A DNA stretch of 45,920 bases, taken from assembly GCA_011523845.1 (NCBI GenBank), contig WTFV01000273.1, positions 1-45,920 of the forward strand, written 5' to 3'. This DNA is from Acidobacteriota bacterium (GTDB lineage Bacteria; Acidobacteriota; Vicinamibacteria; Vicinamibacterales; UBA8438). Of this stretch, positions 8,455 through 15,254 are shown in pieces. Under the pieces are notes generated by a model that did not search any database, was not told the origin of the DNA, and saw only the letters and a program-made list of their open reading frames with translations. The first letter of the stretch is position 1. Each line of letters starts with the position of its first letter. The translations under genes and the position numbers were made by a program.

Positions 8455-9699
8455 GTGACCGTCACCACCCCGCTCCGCGAGCTGGCCGCCCTCTTCCTGC
8501 GCCTCGGCGTCACCGCGTTCGGCGGTCCGGCTGCGCACATCGCGATGATGCGCGACGAGGTGGTCGACCGGCGGCGGTGGTTGACCGACAAGGAGTTCCT
8601 CGACCTCGTCGCAGCGACCAACCTGATCCCCGGTCCCAACTCGACCGAGCTGGCCATCCACCTCGGCTATCGACGCGGCGGCCTCGCGGGGCTGGCGCTG
8701 GCCGGCGTCTGCTTCATCCTTCCGGCGGCGCTCCTCGTGGCCGGCATCGCGTGGGCGTACTCCCGGTACGGCACGACGCCGCAGGTCGGGTGGCTGATGT
8801 ACGGCATCGGGCCGGTGGTCATCGCCATCGTCGTACAGGCGCTGGTGAAGCTGGGGCAGGCGGCGCTCACCCGTTGGGTGTACGCGCCGGTCGGGGCCGC
8901 CGCGCTGGCCGCGGCGCTCGGCGGCGTCAACGAGCTGGCGGTGCTCGCAGGCGGCGGTGCGATCGGGCTGGCGCTGGCCCTGCGGCCGAGGGGGCCGGGA
9001 GGCAGCTCGGCGGTCCTTGCCTGGCTGGCCGCGCTCGCGACAGCGCCGGTGCACCTGCTGCGCGCGACTGCCGCGGCGGCGGCGCAGGCCGGCGCAACAG
9101 CGGGAGCGGCGCCCCCGGCGGGCGCCGTCGCAGGAATCGCAGCGGGCGGCGCGGCGGCGGCAACGGGCAGCGCCGTCCCCTTCACGCTGGCGGGGCTGGC
9201 GCTCTTCTTCCTGAAGGTGGGCTCGGTCCTGTTCGGCAGCGGCTACGTCCTGCTCGCCTTCCTGCGGGCCGACCTCGTGGAACGCTGGGGCTGGTTGACC
9301 GACCAGCAGCTCATCGACGCCATCACCGTCGGGCAGGTCACCCCGGGCCCGGTCTTCACCACGGCCACGTTCATCGGCTACCTGCTCGGAGGCTGGATGG
9401 GGGCCGTGCTCGGCACTGCGGCGATCTTCGCCCCTGGGTTCTTCTTCGTCGCGGTGACCCAACCGCTCATCCCGCGGCTGCGCGCGTCACTGGCGCTCGG
9501 CGGTTGCCTCGACGGCGTGGTGGCGGCGTCGCTCGGCCTGATGGCGGCGGTCACGTGGCAGTTGACGCGCGCGGCGGTGGTCGATCTGCCGACGGTGCTG
9601 ATCGCCGCAACCGCCGCCCTGGTCCTGTTCCGCCGGCGACCCAACTCGACGTGGCTGATTCTGGGCGGCGCCGCGGCCGGCTGGCTGCTGCGCGGGTAA
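8455..9699 (+). CDS. chrA: Chromate transporter ChrA
   Basis: Inner-membrane chromate efflux protein of the CHR superfamily, 414 residues, the usual length of the two-domain form. The first CHR domain has FLRLGVTAFGGPAAHIAMM and NLIPGPNSTELAIHLG. The second repeats the pattern with FFLKVGSVLFGSGYVLLAF and GQVTPGPVFTTATFIGYLLGG. An alanine/glycine-rich linker (residues about 200-240) joins them. It starts with GTG at 8455, 10 nt after the small coiled-coil gene. The last 61 codons (9509-9690) are repeated exactly at 13990-14171, on the far side of the restriction-modification cassette. The gene here is therefore probably a hybrid whose 3' end came with, or was duplicated by, the insertion. The transporter itself looks intact. 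Confidence 0.93.
   Translation: MTVTTPLRELAALFLRLGVTAFGGPAAHIAMMRDEVVDRRRWLTDKEFLDLVAATNLIPGPNSTELAIHLGYRRGGLAGLALAGVCFILPAALLVAGIAWAYSRYGTTPQVGWLMYGIGPVVIAIVVQALVKLGQAALTRWVYAPVGAAALAAALGGVNELAVLAGGGAIGLALALRPRGPGGSSAVLAWLAALATAPVHLLRATAAAAAQAGATAGAAPPAGAVAGIAAGGAAAATGSAVPFTLAGLALFFLKVGSVLFGSGYVLLAFLRADLVERWGWLTDQQLIDAITVGQVTPGPVFTTATFIGYLLGGWMGAVLGTAAIFAPGFFFVAVTQPLIPRLRASLALGGCLDGVVAASLGLMAAVTWQLTRAAVVDLPTVLIAATAALVLFRRRPNSTWLILGGAAAGWLLRG
9509..9690 (+). repeat. 182-bp direct repeat, left copy (3' end of chrA)
   Basis: These 182 bases are identical by eye to 13990-14171 (offset 4481). The copies diverge at once on both sides: upstream only this copy continues the chrA reading frame, and downstream the ends are CGCGGGTAA here and CAGGGATAG in the other copy. 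Identity includes third codon positions, so the duplication is recent or kept identical by recombination. It marks the left edge of the inserted cassette. Confidence 0.95.
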
Positions 9700-9731
9700 C
9701 GTGTGGCGGGCTGCCCCGCTCCTCCCCTCCT

Positions 9732-9773
9732 TTGGGTGATCTTCTTTATTTCTGTACCATTTTTCAGTACCAT
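9732..9773 (+). promoter_or_regulatory. Promoter and possible operator of the methyltransferase gene
   Basis: TTGGGT (9732-9737), 17 bp, then TACCAT (9755-9760) gives a plausible sigma-70-type promoter in an AT-rich stretch. The heptamer GTACCAT occurs twice in direct orientation, 9754-9760 and 9767-9773, a 13-bp period covering the -10 element and the expected transcription start. A repressor bound to these repeats would block transcription. The methyltransferase's own N-terminal ribbon-helix-helix-like segment is a candidate (inference). Confidence 0.45.
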
Positions 9774-9806
9774 GCTCGTGCTCCCACTTCTCAACGAGCC
9801 AGGCAC

Positions 9807-12737
9807 GTGGCCCGCAGTCGAATCGTTCTCGAAACATCGGACGACCGAAAATCCGCGATGTTGGAGGCAGCCGACCTCCAGGGGGAGAGCCTCACCGACT
9901 GGTTCGAAGAGCAGTTTCTCGTCGCGATGCCTCGACGCTCGAACCGCCCACCCGTCACGGTTCCAGAGATCTCGAGTCCGTCGGATCTTCAGAATCCCGA
10001 TTCCGTCATCGCATCTCTGAATGCGCTCGACTGGTCCTTCACAGACGACGACACTCGGTATCTCACCCACGACCTGCACCCCTATCCGGCCAAGTTCATT
10101 CCCCAGATTCCGGCCCATCTCATCGCGCGTCTGTCGGTGCGCGGCGACGTAATCTGCGATCCCTTCGGCGGCAGTGCGACGACCGCGATCGAAGCCGTGC
10201 GGCTCGGCCGCCGCGCCGTCTCGTTCGACGCCAATCCGTTGTCCGTGCTGATCGGCCGCGTCAAGACCGGATACATGACCTCGGACGTTCGCGGCGATCT
10301 CGATCAGCTTGCGGCCGCCGTCCAGGGACACGTAGCCGACAGCGGCAGAGAACGGCGGGACTGGACGGGCGACTTGCGACACTACGTTCCGGACATTCCG
10401 AACCTCGACAAATGGTTCGAACCGTGCGTCGTCGAAGAACTGGCGTTGCTCCGACACCTGATCGACCGGGCAACGGAAGGCCTGGCACGGAACGCTGCAC
10501 TCCTTGCACTCTCGCGCATCATCGTTCGGGTATCGAATCAGGACTCCGAAACGCGGTACGTGTCGGTCTCGAAAGCCGTCCGCCCCACCCTGACGCTCGC
10601 AGCCTTCCTCGAGTCACTGGGAACCGTTACGCGCCGGCTCGAAGCGGCGGCGCTCGATCTGCAAAGCGCGGACGGGCGCTTCCTGACCGGTGACGCCAGA
10701 ACGGATCTGCGACGCATCGTCGGGGACCACACCGTCGACCTGATCGTCACGTCACCGCCGTACCCCAACGCCACCGACTATCACCTGTATCACCGGTTTC
10801 GTCTGTTCTGGCTCGGTTTCGATCCTCGCGTTCTGGGCCGCATCGAAATCGGATCGCACCTCCGCCATCAACGGAACCGCACCGGCTTCGACGAATTCCG
10901 CGCGGACATGGCGCAGGTGCTCGACGGTTGCTTCCGGATTCTCTTGCCGGGGCGCTACGCGGTCTTCGTGGTCGGTGACGCGCTGTTCAAGGGGAAGCAG
11001 TGCTCGACCTCCGACGCTATCCGCGATGCGGCGCGAACGGTCGGATTCTCGATATGCGGCGCCATCGAACGGCGGATTCACGACACTCGTCGCTCGTTCG
11101 CGAAACCGGCGCGGCGGGCCCGCGACGAGCGTCTGGTCGTGCTCCGGAAGCCCGACCGCGGAGCGACGGTTGTACTCAACCCACCCGCGTACCGCATGTG
11201 GGAGCATGAAGCGGTGCTCAGACATCGTGAAATCACGGCGCTGACAGGCTCCTGTCCTGACAAGAGCGCTGGGTCGGAGCCCGTGGTGCTCCACCTGGAT
11301 CAACCCGCGCTTTGGGCGATCCGCCGCCTGACGTTCACGAAGGACTACGTCGTTGGCCCGCTGGAAACACCGGGAGCAACGGAGACACCCGCTCAATCCA
11401 CCTGGCAGACCAGCCTCGAGAACGGAGCGTCGGCGTCCGGACGCGCCAAGAGAAAGGACCCGAAGTACGTCACCCACGGACTGCATCCGTTCAAGGGCAA
11501 GTTCTATCCGCAGATCGCCAAGTCGCTGCTGAACATGTCCGGTGCGCCGTTCGGAGCGCGCGTGCTCGATCCGTTTTGTGGGTCCGGGACGATGCTGCTC
11601 GAAGGCATGCTCAACGGTTTCGAAGCCTATGGCTGCGACTTGAATCCCCTTGCCGCGAAGATCGCCCGGGCGAAGACCGCGATCCTGACGGTTCCGCGCG
11701 ATGTCTCCGATCGGGCGCTGCGAGCGATCGGCGAGCGCGTGACGCGTCGCGCGACATCGATCCCGGCCGTCCTGGATCAGTTCCGTGAGGACACGCACGA
11801 CGAGTTGCTCCGGTGGTTCGCGGAACCCGTGCTCTACAAGTTGAACTGGATTCTCGGGCAGATACGCCTGATTGGCCACGAAACTCTCGTCGAGTTCTTC
11901 GAGGTCATCCTGAGCAGCATCATCCGGGACGTCTCACAGCAGGAACCCCTGGACCTGCGGATCCGCAGGAGGAAAGAGCCGCTCGATGACGCCCCCGTAC
12001 TGGAGAGGTTCGGCCAACGATTGCGTGAACAGCACGACCGACTCCGCCGGTACTGGGTCATCGCCGGACGGCAACCCGGTCGCCTGATCCCGGCCACCGT
12101 GCAGGCAGGCGATTCGCGAACCGCTGGTGCAATGGACGCGCTGGGGCTCGGGTCGGACAGTGTGGAGTCCGTCGTGACCAGCCCTCCCTACGCTACGGCT
12201 CTGCCGTACATCGACACGGATCGCCTGTCCCTGCTCGCGATCCTGGGACAGCGCGCCAACGTGCGTTCCGGACTGGAACGCGACCTGACAGGAACCCGTG
12301 AGATCCGGCGGGGCGCGCGGGAAGACGCCGAAGCCGCGTTGAGCAGCGTATCGGCAACCGATGCGCTACCGGCTGGCGTAGTGCGGGCCATCCGGCGCAT
12401 TCACCGCGCCAACCGCAGGTGCGACGTCGGCTGCCGGCGGGAAAACATGGCGGCGCTGCTGTGGCGCTACTTCGTGGACATGCGGAGCAACCTGCTCCAG
12501 ACGCACCGCCTGCTAGCCCCCGGACGGAAGGCCTTCTATGTCGTGGGCAACGGCAGAACGAAGGCCGGGGACGAGTGGGTGGTGATCGACACTTGCCGTC
12601 ACCTCTCGGATATCGGACGCATGACGGGATTGCGGCACGTCGAATCGATCGGCATCGACGTGACGACCGAGAACCGGATGCACGTTCGAAACGCCATCAC
12701 CAGGAACAGCATCCTGGTCTTCGAGAAACCCGGCTAG
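9807..12737 (+). CDS. Fused double DNA amino-methyltransferase with RHH-like N-terminus
   Basis: A 976-residue protein with two SAM-dependent DNA methyltransferase modules of the same layout. Module 1 has HPYPAKF (91-97), SAM-binding DPFGGS (118-123) and catalytic TSPPY (315-319). Module 2 has HPFKGKF (560-566), DPFCGSG (588-594) and TSPPY (791-795). TSPPY marks N4-cytosine or N6-adenine methylation. About 190 residues separate motif I from motif IV in each half, an order like the alpha group. Residues 1-37 (start MARSRIVLETSDDRKSAMLE) resemble a ribbon-helix-helix segment. I chose the GTG at 9807 because it gives this N-terminus; the open frame upstream only crosses the chrA tail. A methyltransferase pair on one chain suits an asymmetric recognition site. 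Its stop overlaps that of the endonuclease gene. Confidence 0.88.
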   Translation: MARSRIVLETSDDRKSAMLEAADLQGESLTDWFEEQFLVAMPRRSNRPPVTVPEISSPSDLQNPDSVIASLNALDWSFTDDDTRYLTHDLHPYPAKFIPQIPAHLIARLSVRGDVICDPFGGSATTAIEAVRLGRRAVSFDANPLSVLIGRVKTGYMTSDVRGDLDQLAAAVQGHVADSGRERRDWTGDLRHYVPDIPNLDKWFEPCVVEELALLRHLIDRATEGLARNAALLALSRIIVRVSNQDSETRYVSVSKAVRPTLTLAAFLESLGTVTRRLEAAALDLQSADGRFLTGDARTDLRRIVGDHTVDLIVTSPPYPNATDYHLYHRFRLFWLGFDPRVLGRIEIGSHLRHQRNRTGFDEFRADMAQVLDGCFRILLPGRYAVFVVGDALFKGKQCSTSDAIRDAARTVGFSICGAIERRIHDTRRSFAKPARRARDERLVVLRKPDRGATVVLNPPAYRMWEHEAVLRHREITALTGSCPDKSAGSEPVVLHLDQPALWAIRRLTFTKDYVVGPLETPGATETPAQSTWQTSLENGASASGRAKRKDPKYVTHGLHPFKGKFYPQIAKSLLNMSGAPFGARVLDPFCGSGTMLLEGMLNGFEAYGCDLNPLAAKIARAKTAILTVPRDVSDRALRAIGERVTRRATSIPAVLDQFREDTHDELLRWFAEPVLYKLNWILGQIRLIGHETLVEFFEVILSSIIRDVSQQEPLDLRIRRRKEPLDDAPVLERFGQRLREQHDRLRRYWVIAGRQPGRLIPATVQAGDSRTAGAMDALGLGSDSVESVVTSPPYATALPYIDTDRLSLLAILGQRANVRSGLERDLTGTREIRRGAREDAEAALSSVSATDALPAGVVRAIRRIHRANRRCDVGCRRENMAALLWRYFVDMRSNLLQTHRLLAPGRKAFYVVGNGRTKAGDEWVVIDTCRHLSDIGRMTGLRHVESIGIDVTTENRMHVRNAITRNSILVFEKPG

Positions 12738-13909
12738 AACCAGCCGAACCGGCGCGGCATCCGGCCGCCACCCGGCATGCGTTGGTTGCAACGGGCCAAC
12801 CAGACCTCGTGGTCCGGACTGTCGGGGCGATGAATGGTGATCTCGTAGTCGACGCCCGCAACGTTCAACCGTTCCATGATCATGATCGAGTAGTCTGGAA
12901 CTATCGGGACCAGTGGCGCAGCGGTGATGCGAATCTCACGCTTCTTCTCGTAGTAGACGGTGTTGAGCGGGTAGTGATTCAACGTCAACGCCGGAGAGAG
13001 CTCCGCACCATATACGGCGATGTTGGCGACAGGGTCGGGATCCCGCTGGGGATACGATGGATTGCCTGCTTTCTTGGGAGACGTGCGGCCAGTGAACGGC
13101 CAGTCGAAGAACGCGGGGTTCTGCATGGCCGCCGTCACGCTCAGGAAGATCTCTCCATTGTGATGCGGCTTGATCTGGATCGCGAAGCGACGGGCCGGGT
13201 GCGGAGGCGCGTCCCCAGGCGCGCCCCGCGACGCGCGATGTAGAGGTGGAAGAGGGCTTTCGGGCAGCACGGGTACACCGCGGAACAACTGGCCGCGCCC
13301 CGTTCCGAACGACGCGGCATCACCGCGTGGCCGATTGATCTGCATAGCGCGTTCGTCGAGGACGAGGCCGGCTTTCAGCAGTCGGTCGAGCGCGGCTCCG
13401 TCGAGCGGGACGGTGGCCGGGCAGGCCGACGGAAGTAGTGCTGTCCACGCGTCGTCCAACACCGCGAGATCGGCGGCGTCGGCGGGAAGGTCGAGCTCGA
13501 TCTGCACCGCCGCCTCGTAGTTCGTTTCCGTGCCGCCAACGGTGAGATTGTTCGAACCGACGAATGCGCGCGCCAGACCGGAGCCAGTGAAGATGTACAG
13601 CTTCGGATGGAACGTGACTTGAGTCTGGTGTGTCACGTAGGTGCTGTCGAACAGGGCCAGCGCCATCTCGAGCGCCTCCCTGCTCGTTCCGTGTTGGTCT
13701 ATGCCGAAGATCGCCTGGACCGACTTGCCGGCCCGCTTCCAGTCCCCCAGCCGTGGTCGAAGCCGATGGAGGGGACCGCTCTTTGCGTACGCAACGATCA
13801 ACCGGAACGCAGTGAACCGAGCGTCGTCCAGCGCCGTCTCCAAATCGTGTAACAGTCGACGGAGTCCGGTCGGCTGATCGAGCGGTCGTATCAGCGAGAA
13901 TCGGGACAT
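12734..13909 (-). CDS. PLD-family restriction endonuclease (BfiI/NgoFVII-like)
   Basis: A 391-residue protein. Residues 1-140 carry a single phospholipase D-type active site: H101-P-K103, then G118-S119-N120-N121 and E132 in NYEAAVQIEL. The HKD aspartate is absent. The H-K-N-E spacing (20 residues H to N, 11 from N to E) agrees with that I recall for the metal-independent type IIS enzyme BfiI. Residues about 240-380 form a second domain with NPAFFDWPFTGRTSPKK and NPSYPQRDPDP, resembling the B3-like DNA-binding domain of NgoFVII/BfiI-type enzymes. The ATG at 13909 fits the family N-terminus; the frame stays open upstream only through the antisense of the chrA repeat. The gene converges on the methyltransferase and shares a CTAG stop with it. 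The cleavage role is inferred. Confidence 0.82.
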   Translation of the reverse strand: MSRFSLIRPLDQPTGLRRLLHDLETALDDARFTAFRLIVAYAKSGPLHRLRPRLGDWKRAGKSVQAIFGIDQHGTSREALEMALALFDSTYVTHQTQVTFHPKLYIFTGSGLARAFVGSNNLTVGGTETNYEAAVQIELDLPADAADLAVLDDAWTALLPSACPATVPLDGAALDRLLKAGLVLDERAMQINRPRGDAASFGTGRGQLFRGVPVLPESPLPPLHRASRGAPGDAPPHPARRFAIQIKPHHNGEIFLSVTAAMQNPAFFDWPFTGRTSPKKAGNPSYPQRDPDPVANIAVYGAELSPALTLNHYPLNTVYYEKKREIRITAAPLVPIVPDYSIMIMERLNVAGVDYEITIHRPDSPDHEVWLARCNQRMPGGGRMPRRFGWF

Positions 13910-13989
13910 GGCAGACGAAATCCTACCGCGCTCGCCAGCAGGCCCGCGCGGATCGCGACCAAACGCTCCGCTGGGTGGATACCAGGGAA

Positions 13990-14171
13990 TCGACGGCGTG
14001 GTGGCGGCGTCGCTCGGCCTGATGGCGGCGGTCACGTGGCAGTTGACGCGCGCGGCGGTGGTCGATCTGCCGACGGTGCTGATCGCCGCAACCGCCGCCC
14101 TGGTCCTGTTCCGCCGGCGACCCAACTCGACGTGGCTGATTCTGGGCGGCGCCGCGGCCGGCTGGCTGCTG
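13990..14171 (+). repeat. 182-bp direct repeat, right copy (3' end of chrA)
   Basis: Identical by eye to 9509-9690. It is followed by CAGGGATAG and then directly by the sequence leading into the CHAD gene, so this copy may keep the original chromosomal end of chrA. See the left copy for detail. Confidence 0.95.
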
Positions 14172-14180
14172 CAGGGATAG
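13990..14180 (+). pseudogene. chrA 3' fragment (last about 63 codons)
   Basis: Encodes the end of ChrA, from DGVVAASLGLMAAVTWQLTR to a stop at 14178-14180, without the first 350 residues. The frame is open back to an ATG at 13908 that overlaps the divergent endonuclease start inside a CATG palindrome. Nothing upstream of the repeat resembles ChrA and no ribosome site is seen. It is best read as the severed original gene end left by the insertion. Confidence 0.85.
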
Positions 14181-14191
14181 GGAGGCCGCGG

Positions 14192-15160
14192 TCAGCGCCG
14201 CTCGGAGGAGGCCGCCACCGGCGCCTCCGGAGCGCGCTCCAGGGACATCTTGAGCGGCCGGCCGCGCCCGGTGTGCCCGCCATGGTCGCTCGACATCCGC
14301 GAGGCCACGCGGCGTGCGACCCTTCCCACCTCGACCAGTCCGGCCTGGCCGGCCACGAAGACGCCGTGGAGTCGCCGGCATTCCTCGGTCAGATCGCCGT
14401 CCAGCCCCGCGAGCTGCTCCGCCCAGGGCTCGTCGCCATCGGCCAGCAGGTCGATGCTGCGCAGCAGCTCCTGCAGTATTTCGATGTCGTGGAGCCGGCC
14501 CAGCGAGTCCTGGATCTTCTTGAGGCGGGCCACTGCCTCCGCCGTGTCCGCCTCGCCGGTCTCGGACGCCAGCTCGAAGGCGTAGCGCAGCTTCTTGGCG
14601 GCGATCCGCACCTCGTGGACGCGTTCGGAGACGTACATCGGGCCGGCGTCGGTGATCGCATCGCGCAACCGGTCGGCGCGCAGGCTCAGCCGGTCGGCCA
14701 GGACCAGCGCCCACGCGTCGGTGGCGTCGAGCATGCCGATCGCCTTGAGCACCTCCGCCACGTCCCGCGCCACCTTCCGCAGGAACGCCGGCTTCAACCG
14801 GACTCGCATCCGTTCGCGTTGCCGCTCGCGCTCCTCGCTCACCCGTTGGCGCAGGCGGCCGGCCGCGGCCGGCGTGGCGCGTCCCGTCCGCTCCAGCTCG
14901 TCCACCAGTCCGAGGGCCACGTCCAGCTCGCGCACCGCCCCGAGCGCGCCGCCCAACTGCCGGACCCGCTTCCGCGCCCGCGCCGCGATCCGCACGCCGA
15001 GCTCCGCGTCGCACAGCGGCAGCAGCTCGCGGAGCCGGCGGGTCGCCACGCGGCACTGGTGCAGCGGCTCGACCGCGCCCTCGGTCGTGGGGCGAAGATG
15101 CCGCAGCAACGCCCGGACGCGGCGCTCCAACGGACGCTTCAGGACATGGGGATCGGTCAT
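14192..15160 (-). CDS. CHAD-domain protein
   Basis: A 322-residue protein of the CHAD (conserved histidine alpha-helical) family, which binds inorganic polyphosphate. The domain fills most of the chain: LHQCRVATRRLRELLP (residues about 33-48), then regular arginine/lysine-rich helices, and a second half with VHEVRIAAKKLRYAFELA and SLGRLHDIEILQELL. The conserved histidines and basic residues expected to line the polyphosphate pocket are present. There is no CYTH or ThTPase domain, so it is a stand-alone CHAD protein. It diverges from a Ppx/GppA phosphatase across 94 bp, supporting a polyphosphate role. The ATG at 15160 has no strong ribosome site. Confidence 0.9.
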   Translation of the reverse strand: MTDPHVLKRPLERRVRALLRHLRPTTEGAVEPLHQCRVATRRLRELLPLCDAELGVRIAARARKRVRQLGGALGAVRELDVALGLVDELERTGRATPAAAGRLRQRVSEERERQRERMRVRLKPAFLRKVARDVAEVLKAIGMLDATDAWALVLADRLSLRADRLRDAITDAGPMYVSERVHEVRIAAKKLRYAFELASETGEADTAEAVARLKKIQDSLGRLHDIEILQELLRSIDLLADGDEPWAEQLAGLDGDLTEECRRLHGVFVAGQAGLVEVGRVARRVASRMSSDHGGHTGRGRPLKMSLERAPEAPVAASSERR

Positions 15161-15194
15161 GCTACGATGCCCCGCCCGTTTCGGAAATCACGAG

Positions 15195-15200
15195 TATAGT
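15195..15200 (+). promoter_or_regulatory. Possible -10 element for the Ppx/GppA gene
   Basis: TATAGT lies in the 94-bp divergent gap, 54 nt before the GTG start at 15255. No clear -35 is visible. It would give a short leader of about 47 nt. Confidence 0.3.
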
Positions 15201-15254
15201 GGAGTTTTCCGGCGCCCGTCGCAGGCGGGCACGGCATTCGCCTTCTTCTGCACC

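Larger units (their letters stand above)
9691..13989. mobile_element. Restriction-modification cassette inserted at the 3' end of chrA
   Basis: About 4.3 kb bounded by the two 182-bp direct repeats of the chrA tail. It holds only two genes, converging: a double DNA methyltransferase and a PLD-family endonuclease. It looks less GC-rich than its surroundings, most clearly in 9731-9780. No integrase, transposase or terminal inverted repeat is visible. Insertion at a gene's 3' end with regeneration of that end resembles site-specific integration, but the repeat is much longer than a usual attachment core. Homologous recombination through a shared chrA tail would explain it equally well. Confidence 0.75.

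Noticed and set aside
8577..9806. Longer methyltransferase starting inside chrA
   Set aside because: The frame is merely open through the chrA tail. Sequence before 9807 is unlike any domain, and a promoter lies at 9732-9760.
9807..13909. Part of a DISARM-type defence island (methyltransferase plus PLD protein)
   Set aside because: DISARM also needs the DrmA helicase and DrmB DUF1998 protein. Neither is present, and the nuclease carries a restriction-enzyme-type second domain.
13908..14180. Independent 90-residue gene at the right repeat
   Set aside because: Its last two thirds are an exact copy of the ChrA tail, and the rest is unconserved upstream sequence without a ribosome site.
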